NCBI RefSeq assembly: GCF_002237445.1 | Contig: NZ_CP022527.1 | Coordinates: forward strand, 1,116,001 to 1,180,000 | Length of the DNA stretch: 64,000 nucleotides | Origin: Neisseria sp. KEM232 | Lineage (GTDB): Bacteria > Pseudomonadota > Gammaproteobacteria > Burkholderiales > Neisseriaceae | Direction: 5' to 3' | In this document: piece after piece, positions 15,616-24,701 of the stretch | Layout of the letters: the number at the start of each line of letters is the position of its first letter | Position numbering within the stretch: the stretch's first letter is position 1 | Program-made: the position numbers and the translations under genes | Notes under the pieces: generated by a model | What the model saw: the letters and a program-made list of their open reading frames with translations, nothing else | What the model was told of the DNA's origin: nothing | Database searches by the model: none

Positions 15616-16686
15616 ATGAAACACAAGAAAAAACTCTTCGCCCTCACCGCCGCAGCCGCCGCGCTCGCCATCTGTCTCTATCCCGACACCTATCCCGTTT
15701 ACCCCAAAAGCGACCACTACGACCCCGAAAGCCGCACCTTTTTCAACCCCGAGCCGCAGGCTGCGCCCACCGACCTTGCCCGCGCCATGTGGAAAATGCT
15801 GGTTGACCAACAATCCGCGCGCCCGCCCAAGCCGCTGCCCGTCGTGCAGCCCGACTGGCACGCCTTTCTCGCCGCACCCGCAGACAAAAGCCGCTTTGTC
15901 TGGTTCGGCCACTCGACCATTCTGATGCGCATCGGCGGGCAAACCGTGATTACCGACCCTGTATTCGGCAACAGCGTTTCGCCGCTTCCCGTGATGATGC
16001 ACCGCTTCCAGCCACCGCCCGCCCCCTTGTCCAAAGTGCCCGCGCCCGACGTGGTTTTGATTTCACATAGTCATTACGACCATCTCGAAAAAGACAGCGT
16101 CAAAGAGCTGTCCGCACGCGGCAGCCGCTTTGTCGTTTCGCTCGGCTTGGGCGTATTGCTGCAAAAATGGGGCGTGCCGCCCGAGCGCATCACCGAGCTG
16201 GACTGGTGGCAGAGTGCCGAAATCAACGGCATCCGCTACACCGCGCTGCCCGCCCGCCACGACTCCTCGCGCACCCTCACCGACCGCAACAAATCCCTCT
16301 GGTCGAGCTTCGTTATCGAACACGGCCGCGAAAAATTCTACTACCACGGCGATTCCGCGCAGGGCAGGCATTTTGACGAAATCGCCAAACGCTTCAACGG
16401 CTTCGACATCGCCTTTATCGAAAACGGCCAATACAACGAACGCTGGCCGAACAACCACCTTTTCCCCGAGCAAACCGCCGCCCTCGCCGCCAAATTCGCA
16501 CCCAAACGCTTCATGCCCATCCACTGGGGCGCATACGCCATGGCCCTGCACACCTGGAACGAACCCGTGTTGCAAAGCATCCCCGCCGCCCGCAAACTCG
16601 GCGTCGACACGCTCACACCGCTGATGGGGCAGGTGTTCGATGCCGATACGGCAACGACAGACTGGTTTGCCGAACCCCTGCCCTAA
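15616..16686 (+). CDS. metallo-beta-lactamase-fold hydrolase, NAPE-PLD/UlaG-like, exported or membrane-anchored
   Basis: 356 residues. An N-terminal basic-hydrophobic segment (MKHKKKLFALTAAAAALAIC) is a signal or anchor; it ends LAIC, so lipidation is conceivable but the box is poor. The catalytic core has HSHYDHLEKD near residues 148-158, the FWFGHST-like FVWFGHSTILMRIGG, YHGDSAQG and IHWGAYAMALH, which fit NAPE-hydrolysing phospholipase D-like MBL enzymes. Substrate unknown. Confidence 0.8.
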   Translation: MKHKKKLFALTAAAAALAICLYPDTYPVYPKSDHYDPESRTFFNPEPQAAPTDLARAMWKMLVDQQSARPPKPLPVVQPDWHAFLAAPADKSRFVWFGHSTILMRIGGQTVITDPVFGNSVSPLPVMMHRFQPPPAPLSKVPAPDVVLISHSHYDHLEKDSVKELSARGSRFVVSLGLGVLLQKWGVPPERITELDWWQSAEINGIRYTALPARHDSSRTLTDRNKSLWSSFVIEHGREKFYYHGDSAQGRHFDEIAKRFNGFDIAFIENGQYNERWPNNHLFPEQTAALAAKFAPKRFMPIHWGAYAMALHTWNEPVLQSIPAARKLGVDTLTPLMGQVFDADTATTDWFAEPLP

Positions 16687-16706
16687 CCGCAATGGCGGAC
16701 ACAAAA

Positions 16707-16735
16707 AGGCCGTCTGAAACACTTTCAGACGGCCT
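16707..16735 (+). terminator. DUS-pair terminator after the MBL gene
   Basis: AGGCCGTCTGAA (16707-16718) and complement (16724-16735), five-base loop, followed by TTTCG. Confidence 0.65.
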
Positions 16736-16758
16736 TTCGCCATTACGCTCCCGCACAC

Positions 16759-16794
16759 AAAAAAACGCGAACCTTCACGGTTCGCGCTTTTTTC
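16759..16794. terminator. rho-independent terminator of dnaK
   Basis: CGCGAACC and GGTTCGCG arms with a short loop, A-run on the left and T-run on the right, so it can work on both strands; it lies just after the dnaK stop. Confidence 0.8.
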
Positions 16795-16806
16795 AGACGG
16801 CCTCGA

Positions 16807-18738
16807 TTACTTCTTGTCGTCTTTCACTTCTTCAAAATCGGCATCGACTACGTCGTCGTCTTTCTTGGCGGAAGATTCCGACTGCGCCGCGCCTTCGCCG
16901 GCTTGGGCTTCGGCCTGCGCCTGTGCGTACACCATTTCGCCCAGTTTCTGACTGGCTGAACCGAGGGCTTCGGCTTTGGCATCGATGGCGGCTTTGTCGT
17001 CGCCTTTGACGGCTTCTTCGGCTTCTTTCAGCGCGGCTTCGATTTTTTCTTTCTCGGCAGCGTCGAGTTTGTCGCCGTAGTCGGCCAGCGATTTTTTCAC
17101 TGAATGAATCAGGGCTTCGGCCTGATTGCGGCTCTGCACCAGTTCGGTCAGTTTTTTGTCTTCTTCGGCGTTGGCTTCGGCATCTTTCACCATGCGTTCG
17201 ATTTCTTCCTCACTCAAACCGGAAGAGCCTTGGATGGTGATGTTGGCGGCTTTGCCCGTGCCTTTGTCTTTGGCCGAAACGTGCAGGATGCCGTTCGCAT
17301 CGATGTCGAAGGTTACTTCGATTTGCGGCATGCCGCGCGGTGCGGGTGCGATGTCGCCCAAGTTGAACTGACCCAAAGATTTGTTGGCAGAAGCACGTTC
17401 GCGTTCGCCTTGCAGTACGTGGATGGTCACTGCGCTTTGGTTGTCTTCGGCTGTCGAGAACACTTGCGACGCTTTGGTCGGAATGGTGGTGTTCTTCTGA
17501 ATCAGCTTGGTCATCACGCCGCCCATGGTTTCGATACCGAGCGAGAGCGGGGTAACGTCGAGCAGCAATACGTCGCTGCGGCCGCCGCTCAATACTTCGC
17601 CTTGAATCGCTGCGCCTACGGCAACGGCTTCGTCAGGGTTGACGTCTTTGCGCGGCTCTTTGCCGAAGAAGTCTTTAACGGCTTCTTGTACTTTCGGCAT
17701 ACGGGACTGACCGCCGACCAAGATCACGTCGTCGATGTCGCTGGTGCTCAAGCCGGCATCTTTCAGTGCGGTGCGGCAAGGCTCGATAGAGCGGGCAATC
17801 AGGTCTTCAACCAAGCTTTCGAATTTGGCACGGGTGATTTTCATCGCCAAGTGTTTCGGGCCGGTTGCGTCCATGGTGATGTACGGCAGGTTGATTTCGG
17901 TTTGCTGACCGCTGGACAATTCAATTTTGGCTTTTTCGGCAGCTTCTTTCAGACGCTGCAAGGCCATCACGTCGTTTTTCAGATCGATGCCCTGTTCTTT
18001 TTTGAACTCGGCGATGATGTGGTCGATGAGGCGTTGGTCGAAGTCTTCGCCGCCCAAGAAAGTGTCGCCGTTGGTGGCCAATACTTCGAATTGTTTGTCG
18101 CCGTCGAGGTTGGCGATTTCGATGATGGAAATATCGAAGGTACCGCCGCCCAAGTCATATACGGCTATTTTGCGGTCTTTGTTGTCGCCTTTGTCCATAC
18201 CGAATGCCAAAGCGGCTGCTGTCGGCTCGTTGATGATGCGTTTTACGTCCAAACCGGCGATACGGCCTGCGTCTTTGGTGGCTTGACGTTGGCTGTCGTT
18301 GAAGTAGGCGGGAACGGTAATCACGGCTTCGGTTACTTTTTCGCCCAAGTAAGATTCGGCGGCTTCTTTCATTTTACGCAGGACTTCTGCGGAAACTTGC
18401 GGCGGAGACAGCTCTTTGCCTTGCGCTTTCACCCATGCGTCGCCGTTGTTGGCTTTGATGATTTCGAAAGGCATGGATTCGATGTCGCGTTGGACTTCTT
18501 TGTCTTCAAATTTATGACCGATCAAACGTTTGACGGCGTAGATGGTGTTTTTGGCGTTGGTTACGGCCTGGCGTTTGGCCGGTGCGCCGACGAGGATTTC
18601 GCCGCCGTCGAGGTAGGCGATGACGGAAGGCGTGGTGCGCGCGCCTTCGGCGTTTTCAATGACTTTGGTTTGGCCGTTTTCAGAGATGGCCAGACAGGAG
18701 TTGGTTGTACCCAGGTCGATACCGATTACTTTTGCCAT
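16807..18738 (-). CDS. dnaK: molecular chaperone DnaK (Hsp70)
   Basis: 643 residues. The ATPase domain opens [17 protein letters not shown], and has the phosphate-2 loop [15 protein letters not shown] and the [14 protein letters not shown] adenosine motif; the interdomain linker is [15 protein letters not shown]; the lid ends in an acidic EEVKDDKK tail. Works with DnaJ and GrpE in protein folding. grpE is 230 bases upstream on the same strand; an RpoH-like promoter precedes dnaK. Confidence 0.98.
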   Translation of the reverse strand: MAKVIGIDLGTTNSCLAISENGQTKVIENAEGARTTPSVIAYLDGGEILVGAPAKRQAVTNAKNTIYAVKRLIGHKFEDKEVQRDIESMPFEIIKANNGDAWVKAQGKELSPPQVSAEVLRKMKEAAESYLGEKVTEAVITVPAYFNDSQRQATKDAGRIAGLDVKRIINEPTAAALAFGMDKGDNKDRKIAVYDLGGGTFDISIIEIANLDGDKQFEVLATNGDTFLGGEDFDQRLIDHIIAEFKKEQGIDLKNDVMALQRLKEAAEKAKIELSSGQQTEINLPYITMDATGPKHLAMKITRAKFESLVEDLIARSIEPCRTALKDAGLSTSDIDDVILVGGQSRMPKVQEAVKDFFGKEPRKDVNPDEAVAVGAAIQGEVLSGGRSDVLLLDVTPLSLGIETMGGVMTKLIQKNTTIPTKASQVFSTAEDNQSAVTIHVLQGERERASANKSLGQFNLGDIAPAPRGMPQIEVTFDIDANGILHVSAKDKGTGKAANITIQGSSGLSEEEIERMVKDAEANAEEDKKLTELVQSRNQAEALIHSVKKSLADYGDKLDAAEKEKIEAALKEAEEAVKGDDKAAIDAKAEALGSASQKLGEMVYAQAQAEAQAGEGAAQSESSAKKDDDVVDADFEEVKDDKK

Positions 18739-18820
18739 ATTGTATTGCTCCTAAAAAATGATTGGTTAATCTGTTTTCAGACGGCCTCATAAAGCTGCCG
18801 CCGTCTTGTCATGCGCTGCA

Positions 18821-18848
18821 AAATAGGGAAGAAGGGAAACTTTTCAAG
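18821..18848 (-). promoter_or_regulatory. RpoH (sigma32)-type heat-shock promoter of dnaK
   Basis: On the minus strand CTTGAAA (18842-18848), 13-base spacer, CCCTATTT (18821-18828), one base away from the consensus CCCCATnT. It lies about 80 bases upstream of the dnaK start. Confidence 0.7.
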
Positions 18849-18922
18849 GGCTGTGTTGTAAAAAAATCACAACTTTTTGAATTTTAAAATCAAACCATTA
18901 TGCGGTTTTTGCTGCCTACCGG

Positions 18923-18956
18923 CTTTTCAGACGGCCTCAAAAGGCCGTCTGAAAAC
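18923..18956 (-). terminator. DUS pair between grpE and dnaK
   Basis: Head-to-head DUS copies separated by a few bases form a hairpin just after the grpE stop at 18972; probable grpE terminator. Confidence 0.55.
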
Positions 18957-18971
18957 GCCTCTGTGCCGTGT

Positions 18972-19514
18972 TTATTGCGCCGTGTTTTCTGCGGCGGCTT
19001 TGGCGACGGTTACCATGGCCGGACGCAATACGCGGTCGGATAGGGCGTAGCCTTTTTTCATCACGCCGACCACGGTGTTCGGCTCCTGATCGCTTTCCAC
19101 AGCCTGCATGGCCTGGTGGCGGTGCGGGTCGAGTTTGTCGCCCGGCTGCGGGTTGATTTCGCTGATGTGTGTGTTTTCAAACGCTTTGTTCAACTCGTTC
19201 AGCGTCATTTGCACGCCTGTTTTCAGCGCGTCGAAATTGCCGCTTTGGTCGAGCAGGGCCATTTCCAGATAATCTTTCACGGGCAGCATTTCGGCGGCGA
19301 ATTTCTGTCCGGCGAATTTGTAGGCGTCGGCGATTTCCTGCTGGTGGCGGCGGCGCAGGTTTTGTTCGTTGGCCAGGCCGCGCAGCTCTTCGTCTTTCAG
19401 ACGGCCTTCCAGTTCGGCCACCTGCGCCTGCAAGTCTTCATAGCTCGGCGGCGCGGCTTCGGCCTGATCGGCGGTATTCAGTTCTTCTTCGGGTGCGGGG
19501 TTTTGTTCGTTCAT
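18972..19514 (-). CDS. grpE: nucleotide exchange factor GrpE
   Basis: 180 residues from MNEQNPAPEEELNTADQ; AAGGCAAAAAC precedes the ATG, and the much longer open frame upstream is the shadow of the aceK start. Acidic N-terminus, long helix with the LRRRHQQEIADAYKFAGQKF region, and C-terminal beta domain with VVGVMKKGYALSDRVLRPA. It resets DnaK. A DUS inside the long helix encodes GRLK. It has its own RpoH-like promoter. Confidence 0.96.
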   Translation of the reverse strand: MNEQNPAPEEELNTADQAEAAPPSYEDLQAQVAELEGRLKDEELRGLANEQNLRRRHQQEIADAYKFAGQKFAAEMLPVKDYLEMALLDQSGNFDALKTGVQMTLNELNKAFENTHISEINPQPGDKLDPHRHQAMQAVESDQEPNTVVGVMKKGYALSDRVLRPAMVTVAKAAAENTAQ

Positions 19515-19562
19515 GTTTTTGCCTTTTTGGAAGTAACGGAAGGGATTTTTCATAAGGCGGCA

Positions 19563-19590
19563 ATATAAGGCCGTCTGAAACGGTTTCAAG
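19563..19590 (-). promoter_or_regulatory. RpoH-type promoter of grpE with a DUS in the spacer
   Basis: CTTGAAA (19584-19590), 13-base spacer, CCTTATAT (19563-19570) on the minus strand. Same spacing as the dnaK promoter. The spacer and the first bases of the -10 contain the uptake sequence TTCAGACGGCC. Confidence 0.6.
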
Positions 19591-19680
19591 CACTGGGCGG
19601 CGGGCTTTGCGCCTTGCTTTTTCCGCCGCTGCGGCATATGGTTGTGCCGAAGCAATAACAAACGAAACAAAGGAGAAACC

Positions 19681-21438
19681 ATGACCGCACCCGCCGCCCG
19701 CGCCGCCGCCGCCATGCTGGCCGGCTTCGACAAACACTACCGCCTGTTCCGCGAAAAATCCTCGCAGGCCAAAGCGCTGTTCGAGCGCGGCGACTGGAAG
19801 GGGATACAGGATTTGTCGGCGCAGCGCATCCAAATGTACGACCGCCGCGTGCGCGAAGCGGCCGACATCCTGCGCCAGAGCCTGCCGCCCGACGCTTCCG
19901 ACGCCTTTTGGGCGGAAGTGAAAAAGGAATACATCGCCCTTCTGGTCGACCACAAACAACCCGAGCTGGCCGAAACCTTTTTCAATTCCGTGTCCACCAA
20001 AGTGTTGGACAAAAAGTATTTCAACAACCGCTTCATCTTCGTCAAACCGGCCATCAGCACCGAATTCATCGATTCCGATCCGCCCGTTTTCTTCCCCTAC
20101 TACCCCGCCGAAACCGGCCTGCGCGGCTGTCTGCGCCGCATCCTCGGCCATTTCGGCTGGCAGATTCCCTTTGCCCACGCCGCGGCCGATGTGGCCGACA
20201 TCATGCGCGCGGCGCGGCGGCACTTTGGCGCGGAATGGCCGCCGCAGGAAATGAACCTGCACGTCCAAGTGCTCGATTCGGCCTTCTACCGCAACAAATC
20301 CGCCTACGTCTTCGGCCGCATCGTCAACGGCAGCCGCAGCCACCCCTTCGCCCTGGCCGTGGTGCACGACGGAAGAGGCCGTCTGAAAATCGACGCCGCC
20401 CTTTTCGACCCGAAACAGATTTCCGTCCTCTTCTCCTTCGCCCGCGCCTATTTCCTCGTCGACATGCCCGTGCCCAGCGGCTACGTGCGCTTTCTGCGCG
20501 AAATGCTGCCCATGCGCTCCGACGGCGATTTCTACACCCTGCTCGGCCTGCACAAACAGGGCAAAAACATCTTCTGGCGCGAGTTTTCCCAACACCTGCG
20601 CCACTCCGACGACAAATTCATCCTTGCGCCCGGCGTGAAAGGGCTGGTGATGAGCGTGTTCACCCTGCCCTCTTTTCCCTATGTGTTCAAAGTTATCAAA
20701 GACACCTTCGGCGCCAACAAAGACTTCGACCGCGAATACGTCCGCCGCAAATACCTGCTGGTGAAAAAACACGACCGCGTCGGACGCATGGCCGACACCA
20801 TGGAATTTTCCGACATCCCGCTGCCCAAATCGCGCTGCGACACCGCCTTCCTCGAAGAAATGCGCACCCTCGCCCCCTGCCAGATCGAAGAAACCGACGA
20901 CATGGTCATCATCAGGCACGCCTATATCGAACACCGCCTGCAACCGCTCAACCTCTTCATGCAGCAGGCCGCTCCCGAAGAAAAAGCGGCGGCGGTGATC
21001 GACTACGGCTTCGCCCTGAAAGAGCTGGCCTCGGCCAACATCTTCCCCGGCGACATGCTCTACAAAAACTTCGGCATGACCCGCTTCGGCCGCGTGATTT
21101 TCTACGACTATGACGAAATCGAATACATGACCGACTGCAACTTCCGCAAAATCCCGCCCGCGCCGACCCCCGAAGCCGAAATGGCCGCCGAACCCTGGTA
21201 TCCCATACACAAAGGCGACGTTTTCCCCGAAGAATTCGCCCCCTTCCTCTTGGGCGAACCCGACGTGCGGCAGGTCTTCCTCAAACACCACCGCGACCTT
21301 CTGACCCCCGAATTCTGGCAGGGCAAAAAAGAGCGGCTGCAACAGGGACTGCTCGACGATTTCTACCCCTACCCGCAGTCCGTCCGTTTCCATCCCGAGC
21401 AGACGGCGGAAGGGCTGGTGGACGATACCGACGCGTGA
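19681..21438 (+). CDS. aceK: isocitrate dehydrogenase kinase/phosphatase
   Basis: 585 residues, the normal AceK length, from the ATG after AAGGAGAAACC. Recognisable blocks: FDKHYRLFREKSSQAKALFE near the start, FRHPFALAV-like HPFALAVVHDGRG, the ATP-binding FPYVFKVIKD with the catalytic-domain VIDYGFALKELASANIFPGD and the YDYDEIEYMTDCNFR metal site. It phosphorylates isocitrate dehydrogenase to divert carbon to the glyoxylate shunt. No aceA/aceB is in the window. A DUS encodes GRLK in the N-terminal half. Confidence 0.95.
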   Translation: MTAPAARAAAAMLAGFDKHYRLFREKSSQAKALFERGDWKGIQDLSAQRIQMYDRRVREAADILRQSLPPDASDAFWAEVKKEYIALLVDHKQPELAETFFNSVSTKVLDKKYFNNRFIFVKPAISTEFIDSDPPVFFPYYPAETGLRGCLRRILGHFGWQIPFAHAAADVADIMRAARRHFGAEWPPQEMNLHVQVLDSAFYRNKSAYVFGRIVNGSRSHPFALAVVHDGRGRLKIDAALFDPKQISVLFSFARAYFLVDMPVPSGYVRFLREMLPMRSDGDFYTLLGLHKQGKNIFWREFSQHLRHSDDKFILAPGVKGLVMSVFTLPSFPYVFKVIKDTFGANKDFDREYVRRKYLLVKKHDRVGRMADTMEFSDIPLPKSRCDTAFLEEMRTLAPCQIEETDDMVIIRHAYIEHRLQPLNLFMQQAAPEEKAAAVIDYGFALKELASANIFPGDMLYKNFGMTRFGRVIFYDYDEIEYMTDCNFRKIPPAPTPEAEMAAEPWYPIHKGDVFPEEFAPFLLGEPDVRQVFLKHHRDLLTPEFWQGKKERLQQGLLDDFYPYPQSVRFHPEQTAEGLVDDTDA

Positions 21439-21483
21439 AACGGGCAGGAGGCCGTCTGAAAAGCCCGTTTCAAACCGGTTCTT

Positions 21484-21515
21484 AACTTCGTTGAAGCTCC
21501 GCTTTCAGACGGCCT
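21484..21515 (+). repeat. short repeat, copy 2 (AACTTCGTTGAAGCTCCGCT core) with DUS
   Basis: Nearly identical to the minus-strand sequence at 9361-9380, here joined directly to a reverse DUS. It sits between two genes with no other role visible. Confidence 0.5.
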
Positions 21516-21563
21516 CAAAGCACCTGCCGACCCGATACAAAAACAGGCCGTGCGGACACAGAA

Positions 21564-21594
21564 AGGCCGTCTGAAAAAACCTTTCAGACGGCCT
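21564..21594 (-). terminator. DUS-pair terminator of the M16 operon
   Basis: AGGCCGTCTGAA (21564-21575) and complement (21583-21594), about 40 bases after the stop of the downstream peptidase gene. Confidence 0.55.
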
Positions 21595-21634
21595 TTGTGC
21601 GTTTTGCCCCGCAAAAATACAGGCAGAAACGGCC

Positions 21635-22933
21635 TCAACGCGTTTCTTTGCCGACGGTGACGACGTTCATTTTCTTGGGATCGAGGCGACGCTGCCAGAC
21701 TTCTTTTATCTGTTCGGCGGTAACGGCTTCGATGTTGCGCGTGTAGTTGTCGTAGTAATCGAGCGGCAGGCCGCGCACGCCGACGGCGGCGGCGAGGCCG
21801 ACGGTTTTGGCGTTGGTGTCGAAACTCATCGGGAAGCTGCCGACGATGTTGTCTTTGGCCTGTTTCAGTTCGGCTTCGGTCGGCCCTTGGGCGATGAAAT
21901 TTTCCAAAACGCTGCGGGCGGCGGCCAGCGCTTCGGCGGCGCTGCCTTTTTTGGTGGAGAAGGAAACGGCAAACGGCCCTTTTTTCTCTAAGGGGCTGAG
22001 CGCGGAGGAAACGCCGTAGACCAGCCCTTTTTCGTCGCGCAGGGTTTTCATCAGGCGGCTGTCGAAGCCGCCGCCGCCGAGGATGTAGTTGCCGACGGTG
22101 AGGGCGTAGCGGTCGGGGTCTTTGTGCACGAGCAGGGGCAGACCCATCACGACGACGGCCTGTTCTTTGTCGGCAAAAGGAATGTCCTGCTGACGCCCGT
22201 CGGTTTCGGGGATGTCGGCGATGGGGCGGATATCCGCCTGGGCGGGCAGGCCGTCGAGGACGGCGGCGGCCATTTCGCCGGCTTCCTGGCGGCTGACGTC
22301 GCCGACGATGGCGACGTAGGCGTTGTTTTTGGCGTAGGTGCTGCGGTGGTGCGCTTTCAAAGCGTCGGTGGTGACGGCGGCGATGTCGGCTTCGTTCAGA
22401 CGCGCGGTGTCGGCGTAGGCGTGATTGCCGTAGTTGAGGACGGTGAGCCCGCGCGAGGCGACGAAGGCGGGACGGCTGAGGTTTTGCCGCAGGGCGGTGG
22501 CGGCCTGGCTTTTCGCGCGTTCGAGGATTTTGCCGTCGAATTTGGGATGGGCGACGATTTGGTTGGCGAGTTTGAGGCCGTCTGAAAGGGTGTCGCGGCG
22601 GCTGAGGGAGGCGAAGGAGACAGAGGCGTTTTCCGTGCCCGCGCTGCTGCCGACGGTGACGCCGAGGCGGTTGCTGAGGTCGTGCAGCTCTTCTTCGCCG
22701 TATTGCTGCGTGCCGGTGGAGAGCATGTCGGCGGTGAAGGCGGCGACGCCTTTGGCGCTCTCGCCGGTCTGCCCCGCGCCTTTGAAGGTGATTTCCATGT
22801 GGACGATGGGCAGCTCGCGCCGCTCGACGTAGGTGACGGTGGCACCGTCGGCGGTTTGCCAGCGTTGGAAGGTGACGGCGTATGCGGGGGCGGCCAGGGC
22901 GGCCGCGAGGGGGAGGATGAGGACTTTGTTCAT
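21635..22933 (-). CDS. M16 family peptidase-like protein, non-catalytic partner
   Basis: 432 residues with a signal peptide (MNKVLILPLAAALAAPAYA). The M16 fold is recognisable (ELPIVHMEITFKGAGQTGE, GVAAFTADMLSTGT, ILGGGGFDSRLMKTLRDEKGLVYGV), but the HxxEH zinc motif of active members is missing where GVAAFTADM stands. In the R/Y-motif the C-terminal domain keeps RDEKGLVYGV. It overlaps the active peptidase upstream by four bases, so the two probably form a periplasmic heterodimer. Confidence 0.88.
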   Translation of the reverse strand: MNKVLILPLAAALAAPAYAVTFQRWQTADGATVTYVERRELPIVHMEITFKGAGQTGESAKGVAAFTADMLSTGTQQYGEEELHDLSNRLGVTVGSSAGTENASVSFASLSRRDTLSDGLKLANQIVAHPKFDGKILERAKSQAATALRQNLSRPAFVASRGLTVLNYGNHAYADTARLNEADIAAVTTDALKAHHRSTYAKNNAYVAIVGDVSRQEAGEMAAAVLDGLPAQADIRPIADIPETDGRQQDIPFADKEQAVVVMGLPLLVHKDPDRYALTVGNYILGGGGFDSRLMKTLRDEKGLVYGVSSALSPLEKKGPFAVSFSTKKGSAAEALAAARSVLENFIAQGPTEAELKQAKDNIVGSFPMSFDTNAKTVGLAAAVGVRGLPLDYYDNYTRNIEAVTAEQIKEVWQRRLDPKKMNVVTVGKETR

Positions 22934-24315
22934 GGCTGTGCCTTGTTTTCTTGCGCGGCGGCGGGTGTTTCGGGTGTTTTCAGACGGCCTTCTGCCGCCT
23001 GCGCCTGCCGCGCTTTGGGCAGGACGGTAATCTGCGTCAGCGGCGAGGCGGCAATCAGGCGGGCGGCGGCCTGCACTTGTGCGGGCGTAACCGAGAGCAG
23101 GCGGCGGACGGCTTCGTCTTCGGTCTGCCAGCCGAAGCCGTTGTGTTCGAGTTCGCCCAAGGTGTCGGCCTGGCTGCGTACGGAGTCTTTGGCGAAGATG
23201 CGCGAGGTTTCGACGGGGCGGCGGATGAGTTCGAGTTCTTCCTGCGTGACGCCCTTGTCGGCGATGTCGCGGATTTCGGCGAGCAGGCGCTTTTTCAGCT
23301 CTTCGGGCGTGGTTTGGCCGTTGGGCAGGCCGCCGGCGGAGAACATGGCGTTTTTGCGGCCGAAGCCGCTGTATCCGGCCGACACGGCCAGCGCCACGGC
23401 ATCGCCGCGCTGGAGTTTTTTGTTGTAGCGTGCCGAATCCGTGCCCGCGAGGACGAGGCCGAGCATTTCGAAGGCATAGGGCATTTCGTCGCTGATTTTT
23501 TCGGCAGCGGGCACGCGCCAGTTGAGGCTGACGATGGGCTGGGCGGTGACGGCGTACACTTCGGCCTGCACGGCGCGCGCTTCAGACGGCCTCTCGAATT
23601 CGCCGTTGCGCGCGGGCAGTTTGCGCTTGGGGATGCTGCCGAACAGTTTTTCCACTTCTTTCACGGTCTGCCGCGCGTCCACGTCGCCGACAATCACCAG
23701 CATGGCGTTGTTCGGCGCATACCATTGCCTGTACCACGCACGCAGATCGGCGGCTTTGAGTTTGTGCAGGTCGGCCATATAGCCGATAACGGGCGCTTTG
23801 TTGAAGGGTTTGCGCCACATTTTGATGTGCAGCGTTTCCCACATTTTGCCGCCGGGGCTGTCGTCGGTGCGCATGCGGCGCTCTTCGCGGATCACGTCCA
23901 TCTCGTTGGCGAAAGCCTTGTCGCTGAAATTGAGGTTGGACATGCGGTCGGCCTCCATTTTCAGCACTTCGTTCAGGTTTTTCACCGCGATATTGGTGGT
24001 GTAGACCGTTTCCGTGCGGTTGGTATAGGCGTTGTCGTTGCCGCCCAGCGCGGCGACGCGGCGGCTGAACTCGCCCGCAGGCACGGCCTTCGTACCCTTG
24101 AACATCATATGTTCCAGCGCGTGGCTCAAACCCGTTTTGCCCGCGTGCTCGTCCACGCTGCCCACCTTGTACCACAGCCGCACCGCCGCCACCGGCGCGC
24201 GCCTGTCTTCCTTCACCAGCACCTTCATGCCGTTGGGCAGCGTCGAGAGCACCGTCTCCGCCTGCGAAAACGGCACAAGCGCCAAAAGCAGCACCGCAGA
24301 ATAACGCAACATCAT
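22930..24315 (-). CDS. M16 family zinc metallopeptidase, periplasmic
   Basis: 461 residues. Start at 24315 (AGGA six bases before ATG-ATG). Signal peptide MMLRYSAVLLLALVPFSQA, then HALEH at 65-69 as the inverted zinc motif and the downstream glutamate region NEMDVIREERRMR. Active subunit of the pair encoded with the gene that overlaps its 3' end. Two DUS copies are coding, giving ERPSEARA and GRLKTPETP; the second is near the C-terminus. Confidence 0.9.
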   Translation of the reverse strand: MMLRYSAVLLLALVPFSQAETVLSTLPNGMKVLVKEDRRAPVAAVRLWYKVGSVDEHAGKTGLSHALEHMMFKGTKAVPAGEFSRRVAALGGNDNAYTNRTETVYTTNIAVKNLNEVLKMEADRMSNLNFSDKAFANEMDVIREERRMRTDDSPGGKMWETLHIKMWRKPFNKAPVIGYMADLHKLKAADLRAWYRQWYAPNNAMLVIVGDVDARQTVKEVEKLFGSIPKRKLPARNGEFERPSEARAVQAEVYAVTAQPIVSLNWRVPAAEKISDEMPYAFEMLGLVLAGTDSARYNKKLQRGDAVALAVSAGYSGFGRKNAMFSAGGLPNGQTTPEELKKRLLAEIRDIADKGVTQEELELIRRPVETSRIFAKDSVRSQADTLGELEHNGFGWQTEDEAVRRLLSVTPAQVQAAARLIAASPLTQITVLPKARQAQAAEGRLKTPETPAAAQENKAQP

Positions 24316-24468
24316 CCGAATTCCTGTCAACAAATAAACGAAACGCGCATATTAAAGGGGCAAAGGCCGTCTGAAAAGCAAAAAAGCGCCGCCGCCGCGC
24401 CCCAATCCGCGCCGCTTGCGTTACAATCCGCCGCCAGCAGCCTAACAACGCAATAAAAGGAATAAATC

Positions 24469-24675
24469 ATGTTCGGATTTCTTGCCAAGCTCTTCCGCCG
24501 CACCCCGCCGCCCGCGCCCGCACAGCCTGCCGAACCCGCACCGTCCGCCCTCCCCGAAGACGACGGCCTGCAAATGGACGACGCCGATCTCGGCGACAAC
24601 GTCAGCTTCGAAGACGACAGCCCGCTGACCGCCGAGCAGCTCAACGCCGTTTCCCGCCAGGCCGACAAAAGCTAA
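24469..24675 (+). CDS. small acidic protein of unknown function
   Basis: 68 residues: a short amphipathic start (MFGFLAKLFRR), a Pro/Ala-rich linker and an acidic tail (EDDGLQMDDADLGDNVSFEDD). AAAAGGAATAAATC precedes the ATG. It is 26 bases upstream of ftsY on the same strand and probably co-transcribed. No family recognised; the start resembles that of FtsY (MALFDFLFKRK) in style only. Confidence 0.65.
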   Translation: MFGFLAKLFRRTPPPAPAQPAEPAPSALPEDDGLQMDDADLGDNVSFEDDSPLTAEQLNAVSRQADKS

Positions 24676-24701
24676 CCCACTACCCGCCGTCAGGAACACA
24701 C

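Noticed and set aside
17104..18792. A 562-codon open frame antisense to dnaK
   Set aside because: Long antisense frames opposite dnaK are a known codon-bias artefact; no ribosome site or protein family, and dnaK itself is intact.
19438..21393. A 651-codon frame antisense to aceK
   Set aside because: Shadow of a well-identified AceK; it would also cross the grpE coding region.
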